DNA of 64,000 nucleotides, taken from the NCBI GenBank assembly GCA_963794215.1, contig CAWCCQ010000007.1, forward strand, positions 62,001-126,000. The letters run 5' to 3'. Made by a program: the position numbers and the translations under genes. Positions 20,134-28,806 of this stretch are shown here, piece after piece. Every line of letters starts with the position of its first letter. Position 1 is the stretch's first letter. The DNA is from DATKRB01 sp963794215. GTDB lineage: Bacteria > Actinomycetota > Acidimicrobiia > Acidimicrobiales > RAAP-2. The notes under the pieces are model-generated. The model saw only the letters and a program-made list of their open reading frames with translations, was not told the origin of the DNA and made no database searches.

Positions 20134-20603
20134 ATGACGCCAGAGCTCCTCGACGTCGGCCGAGTGGTGAAGCCCCACGGGCTGGACGGAGAGCTGGTCG
20201 TAGAGCTCTGGAGCGAGCTCTCTGCACGGCTGGACCCCAACACGGTGCTCGACAGTCCCGTCGGCGTTCCCTTCGGGTCACGCGCTCGCGCCCCTTTGGG
20301 GAGCGGTTCCTGGTGCGCTTCGAGGGTGTGAACGACCGGAACGCAGCCGAGGCGCTGCGCGGGACCGTGCTCCGTGCCGCCCCTGCCGACCGACCCGGCG
20401 TGCTCTGGGTGCACGAGCTGGTGGGCGCCGAGGTCGTCGACCAAGGGGGGAGGCTTCTCGGATCGGTGGAGGCCGTCGAACCGAACCCGGCGAGCGACCT
20501 GCTCGTGCTGGCGGGTGGTGGCTTGGTGCCACTGCGCTTCGTCGTTGGGCACACCCCGGGCGAGCGCGTGGTGGTCGACATCCCCGACGGCCTGCTCGAC
20601 TAG
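20134..20603 (+). CDS. rimM: Ribosome maturation factor RimM, frameshifted
   Basis: Assists maturation of the 30S subunit head. From ATG 20134 the first frame gives the RimM N-domain (LDVGRVVKPHGLDGELVVEL); between about 20255 and 20275 the coding sense changes frame and continues VTRSRPFGERFLVRFEGV, then the PRC-barrel part ending VVVDIPDGLLD. The span is 470 nt, one base off a multiple of three, consistent with a single indel. The PRC barrel carries LWVHELVGAEVVDQ. Corrected length about 156 residues, typical. Followed by trmD 14 nt later. Confidence 0.87.
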
Positions 20604-20617
20604 GACGGGGCGACACG

Positions 20618-21379
20618 GTGCGGATCGACGTGTTCAGCATCCTTCCCGACGTCGTCGAGTGCTACGGCGACGCCGGGGTGCTGGGCCGGGCCCGCCGTTC
20701 GGGACTGGTGGATCTGCGGGTGCACGATCTCCGCGCCGGGGCGAGGGACGCACGCCGATCGGTCGACGACGCGCCGTTCGGCGGCGGCGCGGGCATGGTA
20801 CTCATGGCCGAACCCATCTTCGCCACCGTCGAGATGGTGGAGGCCACCGAAGGGCTGCCACGGCCGCTGGTGTTGCTGGGGCCGGGAGGACGGCGCTTCG
20901 ACCAGGGCGTCGCCGCCGAGTTCGCCCGTTTGACGGGGTTCTCGCTCCTCTGTGGCCGCTACGAGGGAGTGGACCAGCGGGTGGCCGACCATCTGGTGGA
21001 CGACGAGCTCTCGGTCGGTGACTTCGTGCTGGCGGGGGGCGAGCTCGGCGCGCTGGTCGTGGTGGAGGCCGTCGTCCGCCTCGTGCCGGGGGTCCTGGGC
21101 AACGAGGAGTCCGCCGCTGACGAGAGCTTCACCGAAGGGCTCCTCGAGTACCCCCACTACACCCGTCCGAGCACCTTCCGGGGATGGTCAGTCCCAAAGG
21201 TGCTTCGCTCGGGTGACCACGGTCGAGTGGCTCGTTGGCGTCGAGCTGAGGCGCTTCGCCGCACCCTCGAACGGCGGCCGGACCTGGTGGCGGATCGAGG
21301 GGGGCTCCGCGCCGAGGAGATCGACTTGCTCCAGCGAGCATGGCGAGGTGCAGCTGCTAGCCCGGCGCGGCTACGATGA
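20618..21379 (+). CDS. trmD: tRNA (guanine37-N1)-methyltransferase TrmD
   Basis: Makes m1G37 in tRNA, which prevents +1 frameshifting. The SPOUT trefoil-knot motifs are present: FGGGAGMVLMAEP, LLGPGGRRFDQ, LCGRYEGVDQRV and DFVLAGGELGALVVVEAVVRLVPGVLGN. GTG start at 20618; 253 residues, normal length. Lies between rimM and rplS in the conserved ribosome-maturation operon. Confidence 0.96.
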   Translation: MRIDVFSILPDVVECYGDAGVLGRARRSGLVDLRVHDLRAGARDARRSVDDAPFGGGAGMVLMAEPIFATVEMVEATEGLPRPLVLLGPGGRRFDQGVAAEFARLTGFSLLCGRYEGVDQRVADHLVDDELSVGDFVLAGGELGALVVVEAVVRLVPGVLGNEESAADESFTEGLLEYPHYTRPSTFRGWSVPKVLRSGDHGRVARWRRAEALRRTLERRPDLVADRGGLRAEEIDLLQRAWRGAAASPARLR

Positions 21380-21418
21380 CTAGCTCGTCTCACCCGCCGC
21401 GAGACCCGAAGGACTCCC

Positions 21419-21772
21419 ATGCACCCGACCGAGATGATCGACCGCGACAGCCTTCGAGACGACGTCCCCGATTTCCGACCCGGGGACACGGTCAAGGTTC
21501 ACGTACGGGTCGTTGAAGGCACCCGCGAGCGTGTCCAGGTGTTCCAGGGGGCGGTGATCCGCCGGCAGGGTGGTGGAGTCCGCGAGACGTTTACGGTGCG
21601 CAAGGTGAGCTTCGGGGTCGGCGTCGAGCGGACGTTCCCCGTGCACTCGCCGACCATCGCGAAGATCGAGGTGGACAGCCTGGGAGACGTTCGACGGGCC
21701 AAGCTGTACTACCTGCGCGGCCTGTCGGGGAGAGCGGCAAAGATCAAGGAGCGGCGGACCGCCCGTTCGTGA
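21419..21772 (+). CDS. rplS: 50S ribosomal protein L19
   Basis: Large-subunit protein at the intersubunit interface, 117 residues. The core FRPGDTVKVHVRVVEGTRERVQVFQG and ERTFPVHSPTIAKIEV is textbook L19. ATG 21419 follows a GAAGGA site. Terminal gene of the rpsP operon; in many actinobacteria signal peptidase and rnhB genes follow, but here the next gene is DUF2469. Confidence 0.97.
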   Translation: MHPTEMIDRDSLRDDVPDFRPGDTVKVHVRVVEGTRERVQVFQGAVIRRQGGGVRETFTVRKVSFGVGVERTFPVHSPTIAKIEVDSLGDVRRAKLYYLRGLSGRAAKIKERRTARS

Positions 21773-21830
21773 GACGTCCGACGTCCCGCACGCGGCCTCG
21801 AGTCCCACATGAGACGCCCGCCTCCTCGTC

Positions 21831-22124
21831 ATGAGTGAAGAGGATCTCGAGCGGTACGAGGCCGAGATCGAGTTGGCTCTCGTGCAGGAGTACCGAGCTG
21901 TGCTGCCGATGTTCTCCTACGTGGTGGAGACCGAACGGCGCTTCTATCTGGCCAACGACGTCGCCCTGACCGTGCGGACCGACACCTCCCCGGCCTGCGT
22001 GGAGCTCGAGATCAACGACGCCTGGGTCTGGGACATGTACCGGCCGGCCCGCTTCGTGCCCTCCATTCGGGTGGTCACCTTCCGCGACGTGAACATCGAA
22101 CGACTGCCGGACAAGGAGCTCTAA
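21831..22124 (+). CDS. DUF2469 family protein
   Basis: A 97-residue acidic protein of unknown function found almost only in actinobacteria, generally between rnhB and yraN. The signature is MSEEDLERYEAEIELALVQE, then FSYVVETERRFYLAN and a C-terminal FRDVNIERLPDKEL. ATG start at 21831. Its presence is good evidence for the phylum. Here it sits directly between rplS and yraN; no rnhB or lepB is present. Confidence 0.9.
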   Translation: MSEEDLERYEAEIELALVQEYRAVLPMFSYVVETERRFYLANDVALTVRTDTSPACVELEINDAWVWDMYRPARFVPSIRVVTFRDVNIERLPDKEL

Positions 22125-22169
22125 GGCCCGCGGGGGCTCCGAGCGCGGCTCGTGGCGACAGTTCACTGA

Positions 22170-22535
22170 GTGGCCCGATCCAGCGACCCTGCCCGGTGGC
22201 GCCGGCGCGTGGGCGAGGCGGGTGAGGAGCGGGCAGCGGCGTGGTACGTGGAGCATGGCTATTCGGTCTTGGCGCGCGACTGGCGCATGATGGGCGGCGA
22301 GCTCGACCTCGTCTGCGCCAAGGGTGGCGTCCTGGTCATCTGAGAAGTCAAGTCTCGCCGGAGCTGCGTCTTCGGTGCTCCGTTCGAGGCGGTTACGGTC
22401 ACCAAGCAGCGCCGCCTGCGTCGGCTCGCCGCGAGGTGGCTGACCGAGCATCGCCGACGGTGGCTCGAGATTCGCTTCGACGTCGTGTCGGTCGACAGGT
22501 CCGGGGTGCAAGGTGATCGACGATGCCTTCTGGGG
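22170..22535 (+). pseudogene. yraN: YraN (UPF0102) family endonuclease-like protein, broken
   Basis: UPF0102 proteins have a restriction-endonuclease-like fold and usually precede comM and dprA. From GTG 22170 the protein reads GEAGEERAAAWYVEHGYSVL, then GELDLVCAKGGVLVI, followed by TGA (22341-22343) exactly where the catalytic strand continues EVKSRRSCVFG. A further one-base insertion near 22511 shifts the final VIDDAFWG. The catalytic E-x-K itself is downstream of the stop. Two independent lesions make real decay plausible, and comM has also been lost from its usual place next door. Confidence 0.8.
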
Positions 22536-22711
22536 CCAGCGCGATCCGACCGGCCTCAGTTGGCTGGGCGCTCGGTCACGAGCGTGGGATCGTGCTGATG
22601 AGCTGGTGGCGTGGTCGGGTCGTATAGTCGATACGGGCCAACAGGCTCGACTGCGAGGACCCGTCGTAGCGCGGCGGCCCCAAGGAGGGGCACGGTGAGG
22701 AGGTGTTCGAC

Positions 22712-22924
22712 GTGCTGAGCGGCGTTCAGGGCATGATCGGCGACACCGCGCTCGTTACCAAGCTCATCGGGGGCGCGCACCATCCGGGCTCCGTTCGGGC
22801 CCGGGGCGAGGAGTGGATGGCGATCCCGCTTGACCCTTCCTCGACGATCGAGCCAGGTACGAGTGTGGTGGTCGCCGATATCGAACGTGGCCTGCTCGTG
22901 GTCTATGCGGTCGACGCTGTATGA
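22712..22924 (+). CDS. NfeD-like OB-fold domain protein (short)
   Basis: The protein of about 70 residues matches the C-terminal OB fold of NfeD: GMIGDTALVTKL, GSVRARGEEWMAIPLDP, IEPGTSVVVADIERGLLVVYAV. NfeD proteins are paired with SPFH proteins, and here an SPFH gene starts about 100 nt downstream. No membrane helices are encoded, unlike typical NfeD1b (about 140 residues), so it may be a 5'-truncated gene. The start is uncertain: GTG 22712 is 8 nt from GAGGAGG (22697-22703), and GTG 22703 is also in frame. Confidence 0.72.
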   Translation: MLSGVQGMIGDTALVTKLIGGAHHPGSVRARGEEWMAIPLDPSSTIEPGTSVVVADIERGLLVVYAVDAV

Positions 22925-23030
22925 ACGCGTGGGCTGTCCTCTCACGGCGCCCGCAGCGCAGGAGGGCGGCAGCTCGTCGACAACATGATGCCAGGGCCTA
23001 CCGTGCAGTGACGACAGAAGGAGCCGAGCG

Positions 23031-24038
23031 ATGCTCGCAAGCTCATCAGGTGCAGTGATCGCGGTTATAGCCGTGGTCGTGGTAGTTGTAATAGCGTTGG
23101 TGCTGGCCGTCTTCGCCCGAGCGGTGAAGATCGTTCAACAGGGTAGCGTCGGCGTGGTCAAGCGGCTTGGGGAATTCAAGTCGGTTCACCAGCCCGGCCT
23201 CCACGTGCTTGCGCCCTTCGTCGACCAGATGGTGAAGGTCGACATGCGCGAGTTCCCCCAGACCGGGGACAAGCAGTCGGTGATCACCAAGGACAACGTT
23301 TCCCTCTGGGTGAGTGCCACGATCTTCTGCCAGGTGATCGACGTGAAGGCGGCACTTTTCGAGATCAACGACTACCAACTGGCTGTCGACCAGCTCTCTT
23401 TGACCGCGCTCCGGGCCGTTTTCGGCGAGATGACCCTCGACCAGTCACTTTCCGAGCGAGAGACCATCAACGCTCGGATGCAAGACCACATGGCTGACGC
23501 CACCATGAAGTGGGGCGTTCGCTTGAACCGGATCGAAATCCTCGACATCACGCCGCCGACCAACGTGCTCCAGGCCATGTCCGAGCAGAAAGAGGCCGAG
23601 CAGCACAAGCGAGCCATGATCCTCAAGTCCGAAGGCGACCAGCAGGCGGCGATCAACTCGGCACAGGGGCACAAGCAAGCCACCGTCTTGGAGGCCGAAG
23701 GGAACAAGTCGGCCGCGATCCTGGCAGCCGAGGCCCAAATGAAGGTCCTCGAGCTCCAGGCCGAAGGAGAGAAGAAGGCGCGCCTGCTGCGCGGTGAAGG
23801 TGAGGCGGCTGCACTTGCCGCCATCGACGAGGTGGCGATCAACCCCAACACGCTTGCCGTCCTCCAACTGCGCGCGCTCCAGGACGTGGCCGCTGCACCG
23901 AACGCCAAGGTGGTAGTTCCCTATTCGGCGGCCGGGTTGGTGGGCAACGCAGAGGTGCTCGTGCAGGCACTGCAAGGCACCAGCCCTACACCTGCCGTCA
24001 AGGCCAACGGGGCGACGGGATCCATCAACCAGCACTAA
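23031..24038 (+). CDS. SPFH/band-7 domain membrane protein (stomatin/QmcA-like)
   Basis: Membrane-scaffold protein of the stomatin/prohibitin superfamily, 335 residues. An N-terminal hydrophobic helix (residues 8-28) is followed by the SPFH domain (VQQGSVGVVKRLGEFKSV, then WGVRLNRIEILDITPP) and an Ala/Glu/Lys coiled coil (about 185-260, EKKARLLRGEGEAAALAA). The context with an NfeD-type gene supports a membrane microdomain or protease-associated role, as in the SPFH-NfeD pairs known elsewhere. Start ATG 23031 behind GGAGCCGAG. Intact. Confidence 0.92.
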   Translation: MLASSSGAVIAVIAVVVVVVIALVLAVFARAVKIVQQGSVGVVKRLGEFKSVHQPGLHVLAPFVDQMVKVDMREFPQTGDKQSVITKDNVSLWVSATIFCQVIDVKAALFEINDYQLAVDQLSLTALRAVFGEMTLDQSLSERETINARMQDHMADATMKWGVRLNRIEILDITPPTNVLQAMSEQKEAEQHKRAMILKSEGDQQAAINSAQGHKQATVLEAEGNKSAAILAAEAQMKVLELQAEGEKKARLLRGEGEAAALAAIDEVAINPNTLAVLQLRALQDVAAAPNAKVVVPYSAAGLVGNAEVLVQALQGTSPTPAVKANGATGSINQH

Positions 24039-24062
24039 GAGCCGGCGCTGCTGACCCGGCTT

Positions 24063-24089
24063 GACGACCAGCGCTGCTGGCGGGTCGTC
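24063..24089. terminator. Inverted repeat between convergent genes
   Basis: GACGACC at 24063-24069 pairs with GGTCGTC at 24083-24089 around a 13-nt GC-rich loop. It sits in the 63-nt gap between the stops of the SPFH gene and the convergent DUF2752 gene, where a bidirectional terminator is expected. No T-tract follows, so intrinsic termination is not certain. Confidence 0.4.
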
Positions 24090-24101
24090 GACCGGGCGGC
24101 T

Positions 24102-24467
24102 TCAGAGCAACACGTGGTACCTGTGCAGCTCGAACAACCACTCGCCGACGAGGAGGGCCACCAGGAGCACCGTCGGGATGCGCAGTGTCCGTGGCCCGCG
24201 CCCGATCGCCGCGATAGTGGCCACGACGACCACGAGCACACCTAGGGGTGCGGCGCTCAACGCCTGACCGAGGTGACCACCCAGCGTCGAGCGCACTGCG
24301 GTCGTGACGCCGCAGAACGGGCAGGGGATTCCGGTGAGGGTGCGCAGCGGACAGGGCACCCCGACGCTAGCCGGCAGGTGGGCGAGCACCAAGCCACCCG
24401 CGAGCAGCACGACGCCCGCCCGCCGCGAGCTTGAGAGGTCGACCCGGTAACGGGCCGCAAGGTTCAC
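24102..24467 (-). CDS. DUF2752 domain membrane protein
   Basis: A small membrane protein of 121 residues. The family signature CPLRTLTGIPCPFCGVTTA (residues about 39-57) holds two CPx-type cysteine pairs, flanked by three predicted hydrophobic helices (about 17-33, 72-90, 97-113). Function unknown; the family is common in actinobacteria. It ends 20 nt beyond the RDD-protein gene stop in the same orientation, so the two are likely cotranscribed. Start codon ATG at 24467. Confidence 0.82.
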   Translation of the reverse strand: MNLAARYRVDLSSSRRAGVVLLAGGLVLAHLPASVGVPCPLRTLTGIPCPFCGVTTAVRSTLGGHLGQALSAAPLGVLVVVVATIAAIGRGPRTLRIPTVLLVALLVGEWLFELHRYHVLL

Positions 24468-24486
24468 CCTTCGACCAGTCCGGGCA

Positions 24487-25272
24487 TCATGTGGGCGGGG
24501 CGAGGCTGAACCTCTGTGGCGGAACCCTGAACACGATGGTGCTCATGATCTTGTCGGCCAGGGTCTGGCGTTGGCTGTCCCACAACGGGAAGAACCACCC
24601 GACGTAGCAGATGATGTTGTCGACGATATGGGCGAGACTGCGGACGACGCCCAACCCGCCTCCGATCGGCTGGCCCGAGCGTTGGCCGACGCACTTGATT
24701 CCTGCCATTCGCATGCCGGGCGACTGTCCCGTCTGTCCCACCTGCACCGCCAGATAGACCGACAGCGCAATGACGACCAAATAGGCGAGCACGAGGACGG
24801 CGTGCACGGCCAGTCCGACAACGTAGAGCGGCACGGCCACCACGAGCTCGATGGCGATGTCGATAAGAAGGCCCTTGGCGCGGGTTCCCCAATCCGCGAG
24901 AGCGCCCGTGGGGGGCACGAGCTCGGGCCCACCCTGGGGGTACGCGCCGAAGGGTGGGTAGGCACCGGGGGGCGGGGGCATGGCAGCGCTGGGATACGTG
25001 GGCGGTGGGTACGGCGCAGCGGGCGGCGGCGGGTAGGGCGGCGGACCGTGAGGAGAGGCCGCGTACGGCTGTTGCGGGTACGGCTGTTGCGGGTACGGCT
25101 GTTGCGGGTACGGCGCAGCGGGCGGCGGCGGGTAGGGCGGCGGCGAGGCTTGCTCGGCATCCCATGGCCCCGAGGTCGTCGACGCGGGCGTAGGAATAAT
25201 CTCGGTGCCGCACTGCCGGCACACGGTGTCGCCCGGTTGGGCTTGGGTCCCACACCGCTGACAGAAATTCAT
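24487..25272 (-). CDS. Zinc-ribbon, proline-rich RDD-family membrane protein
   Basis: 261 residues in three parts. Residues 4-23 form a C4 zinc ribbon (FCQRCG ... CRQCG). Residues about 40-118 are Pro/Tyr/Gln-rich low complexity with repeats of PYPQQ and PPYPPPPAAPY. Residues about 125-245 form an RDD domain with membrane segments near 132-175 and 215-228 (RAKGLLIDIAIELVV, then GQSPGMRMAGIKCV, a typical RDD block). RDD proteins are small membrane proteins, some acting as Na+/H+ exchangers; function here is unknown. ATG 25272. Confidence 0.88.
   Translation of the reverse strand: MNFCQRCGTQAQPGDTVCRQCGTEIIPTPASTTSGPWDAEQASPPPYPPPPAAPYPQQPYPQQPYPQQPYAASPHGPPPYPPPPAAPYPPPTYPSAAMPPPPGAYPPFGAYPQGGPELVPPTGALADWGTRAKGLLIDIAIELVVAVPLYVVGLAVHAVLVLAYLVVIALSVYLAVQVGQTGQSPGMRMAGIKCVGQRSGQPIGGGLGVVRSLAHIVDNIICYVGWFFPLWDSQRQTLADKIMSTIVFRVPPQRFSLAPPT
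25064..25108. repeat. Three 15-bp tandem repeats encoding PYPQQ
   Basis: The unit TACGGCTGTTGCGGG occurs three times head to tail, identical in sequence, inside the RDD-protein gene. A longer segment of about 37 bp encoding PPYPPPPAAPY occurs on both sides of it (about 25006-25043 and 25104-25143). Exact identity suggests recent slippage or duplication; copy number may vary between strains without breaking the frame. Confidence 0.85.
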
Positions 25273-25499
25273 CTACACCCTCCGGAATTCATCCACACCC
25301 TCCTGGTTTGCGATCAGTTCCCATGAGTCTCGTAGGCGACTCAGTATGCAGGATCCAACCGCCCACGTGGCGGTTCTTGCCGGTAGTACGCGAGATCTGG
25401 CTGACAGGAGGATTTTCATTTCCGTAATCTGAGTTGGCGGGCTCGAGCTGCGGAGCCGGCCGGGCGCGTCGTCGGGGGGCTCGGCGACCACGGCCTGGC

Positions 25500-26068
25500 T
25501 GAGAGTGAACACGCGCGGTGACACAGTGGAGAACTGTGGTCCGATGAGCGTCGCCGCGCCGCGATGATCCTTGCCGACAATGGCGCCCACGTGACCAAGG
25601 TGGAGCCTCCGAGTGACGATCCCCAGCGCGCGCTTCCGGCCTTCCACCAGTGACATCGGGGCAAGCTTCATGGCCGTCGATCTGCGGGACGCAGTCGACG
25701 GGGTGCCGGTCGACGAGCTGGTCGCGCGAGCGGACGTGCGTGTCGAGAGCTGGCGATGGGGCGTGGCTGACGGGCTTGGCTTCGGGTACGAGCGCGTAGG
25801 CGAGGGGAACCCGGCGCTGACCGTACTGCTCGATCACCGGATTCGGCCAGCCGGTCGTCTCCGAGCGCGTCGCCGACGTGGTGCACCCGGTCTTCGCTCT
25901 CCACCGCCATCACAGACCGGTCGTCACGCTGTCAGGCACGCCGGGCCGGATGGGGCCGGGTTGTGTCGCCGGTCAGCACACGCGTCAGATTCTCGAGGAG
26001 CTGGGCTGCGACGCCGAGATACGCGAGTTGCAGCACCTCTGCGTCGTCACCTGGCCCGAGGCCCCGTG
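25500..26068 (+). pseudogene. CaiB/BaiF CoA-transferase relic (upstream copy)
   Basis: Class III CoA-transferase remains in at least three frames. The N-terminal part is MILADNGAHVTKVEPPSDDPQ (near 25550-25620), then in a second frame ADVRVESWRWGVADGLGFGYERVGEGNPAL, then YCSITGFG in a third frame. The sequence jumps straight to a C-terminal segment (VTLSGTPGRMGPG, then TRQILEELGCDAEI), so about 200 residues of the middle, including the catalytic region, are deleted. A long-dead gene, not a sequencing artefact. The 227 nt upstream (25273-25499) hold nothing else I recognise. Confidence 0.75.
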
Positions 26069-26224
26069 ACGACGCTGGCGCGACGCCTGGTTGCTCGGAG
26101 GGAAGCCCTGAGCAGGCACGAGCACCGGGGTCGGGTGCGCCTTTTGGTCCGGTAGGGAGATGCCAATGTTGGGGGCAGGGACCTCGTGTCACTCGTCGAG
26201 GTGGCGAACGGAGAGGGAGATCGC

Positions 26225-28150
26225 ATGGTCGAAGAGCGAGACCGGGCCTTGTCGGGCATACGGGTCGTCGGCCTGTCGACAACGCTCGTCGGCGCCCGGG
26301 GTGAGCCAGCTCTTGGCGGACTTCGGCGCCGAAGTGATCGAGATCGAACCGCCGGGTGGTAGCGCCCTGCGGTCGGACGCGGCGTGGTCCTTTTGGGGAC
26401 GAGGGAAGAAAAGCATCGAGCTCGACCTCAAATCGCGCGACGACTACGAGGTGGCTCGCCGAATCATCGAGGGATCGGACGTCCTCATCGAGACGTTCCG
26501 CCAGCGCGTCGCAGAGACCTTCAATTGGTTCGTGCGGGTGATCAGTGAGCGGTTTCCGGGAGCCTTCGTCAGCACACCGACCGTCGCAGACGGCGTACCG
26601 AGCGGTGGCCTCTCGTTCCGCCTACTTAGGGCGCTAACCGCCGACGGACGGTGGCTCCAGTTCTCCCAGACCACCGAGCATCTCGTCCGAGCATTCATGC
26701 GAGCGGTGGAGCTGGACTGGATGTTCGACGACCCTGAGTGGCACACCGCGCCTGACTTTGAGGACGTCGAGCGGCGTCGGGTGTACTGGGAGATGTTGCT
26801 GAAGGCCGTTCGGTCGAGGAGGCTCGCGCAGTGGCAGGAGATCTTCGACGCCGATCCGAACGTTCGGGGTAAGCTCTACCGGCACGGCCATGAGCTGCTC
26901 GACCATCCTCAAATGTTCTTCGACGACTGGGTTGTCGACGTCCTCGACGACGAGCACGGCGCCATGCGTCAGCTGGCGCCGATGGTCAAGATGTCGGCGA
27001 CACCGCCAACCGTCGGCACTGCACCTGGACGCAACGCCCACGACGCGAGCCCCGAGACGCGCCTGAGAGCCGCGGAGCCGGATCCCGGCGGAGCGTTTCC
27101 CCACGGACCGCCCCTCGAGGGCGTCACGATCGTGGAGCTCTCCTCGTACTACGCCGCACCGTTCGGGGCCACGCTGTTAACCGACCTCGGCGCACGCGTG
27201 ATCAAGCTCGAGCCGGTCACTCGCGATCCGCAGCGCTACATGTTGCCCGAGTTCCCCGAAGCCGCTGCCATCAAGGCGTTGCAGGGAAAGCAGAGCGTCG
27301 CGGTGGATCTGGGGACACCAGAGGGACGTTAGATCGCGTATAACGTCGTAAGCCACGCCGATTTCGTTCTCCAATCCTTCCGGGCCGGTGCGGCCGAGCG
27401 GCTGCTGCTCGATCACGAGACCCTCCTCGCCATCAACCCGGATTCTCATCTACTTGACGGCGCCCGGGTATGGACCCGGTGGGCCCGTCGGCCATCGTCC
27501 GGCCTACGCGCCCACTATCGCCGCCGGGGCGGGCGTCGGCTGGCGCAACACGGCGCCTCGATCGTCGAGCGGGCCGACATGACCTTGGACTAGGTGAAGT
27601 CCAACGCGCTACGCCTCTCGGCCTCGTCGTCGGGGTTGGGGCACGCGCCGTACCGCCTCTGTGAGGCGGCCGACGGATGGGTGTTCCTTGCCGCACCCGG
27701 CGACAGGGAGTGGAACGACCTGGTCGGTGCCCTGGCAGCGCGGGTCGACCTCGCCAGTGATCCACGCTTTGGCACCGAGGTCGAGCGACGACGTCACGAC
27801 GAGGAGCTGGCCAAGGCGCTGTCCTCGATCCTCCGGACCCAGAGCGCCGCGCAGTGGGAGCGGGACCTTCGCGCGGCGGACGTGGCGTGCGTCGAGGTGG
27901 GAGCTGGCCCCTTCGAGACGTGGCTGCTCGATCCCGACCACGGGAAGCTCTCGGGGACGTGACGGAGACGACCCACCCGATGATCGGCGCGCACCCGCGC
28001 TTGGCGCCGCTCGTGCGATTCTCGCGTTCGTCGACTCAGGCCGGTCCGGCGCCGCTGGTCGGACAGGACACCCGAACGGTGTTGGCGGAGCTCGGATACT
28101 CCGAGGCTCGTGAGGAGGAGCTCGCCGCACGTCGGATCATCGGAGTGTGA
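26225..28150 (+). pseudogene. Two-domain CaiB/BaiF CoA-transferase pseudogene
   Basis: Remnant of a fused double CaiB protein (about 800 residues in relatives). It starts MVEERDRALSGIRVVGLSTTLVGA (ATG 26225), shifts frame near 26300 to SQLLADFGAEVIEIEPPGG, loses about 130 residues between FRQRVAETFN and WFVRVISERFPG, and then starts a second CaiB domain (GVTIVELSSYYAAPFGATLL). A stop lies at about 27330. Further frame changes occur around 27450 (LIYLTAPGYGPGGPVGHRPAY), 27594 and 27900, ending TRTVLAELGYSEAREEEL. Stop, frameshifts and a large deletion together mean it is non-functional. Confidence 0.82.
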
Positions 28151-28280
28151 ACACGCCAGACCGTGCGCGAACGTTGACGTCCCACGTCAAGGGCCATAGT
28201 CGCGTTGACTCAAGGCGGCCCGACAGCGCGAGCGCGGGCCAGCCGTGGTCCGAGTAGCTGGATTGGGTGATACTTCGGGC

Positions 28281-28806
28281 ATGGCCATGGCCCTGTTCCC
28301 GGGTTCGTTCGACCCGTTCCACCTCGGGCACCTCTGGATCGTCGAATGGGCGGCCGGCAACTATGACGAGGTCGTGGTCGGGGTCCTCGGAAATCCCGAC
28401 AAACCGTCGGGGATGTTCAGTCCCGACGAGCGCGTCCGGCTGGCGAGCCTGGCCACCGAGCATCTGCAGAACGTACGCTGTCTCGCCTTTCATGGCCTGA
28501 CGGGTTCGCTGGCCCAGGAGCAGCACGCTGACGTCATCGTGCGATCGGCGCACAAGGAGGCCGACACCGAGCGGCTGCTCGCGGTCATCAACAGGTTCAT
28601 GTCACGGGGTGTCCCGACCCGATTCGCGCCGTTTAAACCCCTTGCTCGAAGGGATCTCGTCGTCGACGGTGCGAGACCTCATCGAGTCCGGCGATACCGA
28701 CGGGGCGCTGGAGCTGGTCCCAGAGGCGATGCGAGCGCACCTGCCGAGCGCGTCTCGCCTCGATGCCGCAGCCCGCAGTCGCCCAGCTGGGGGCGGGACG
28801 CTGACA
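28281..28806 (+). CDS. CoaD-like nucleotidyltransferase, frameshifted and open into the nitrilase gene
   Basis: The N-terminal half shows the CoaD signature FPGSFDPFHLGHLWIVEWA and VIVRSAHKEADTERLLAVIN; the second half of the CoaD core (RGLRAVSDFE in true CoaD) is changed, so the substrate may differ from phosphopantetheine. Around 28640 (an A/C-rich run, TTTAAACCCC) the frame shifts; afterwards PLLEGISSSTVRDLIESGD and EAMRAHL match the CoaD C-terminus. No stop separates this from the downstream nitrilase-like sequence, so a 523-residue fusion is possible if the indel is corrected. A housekeeping coaD is present at 7.6 kb. Confidence 0.68.
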
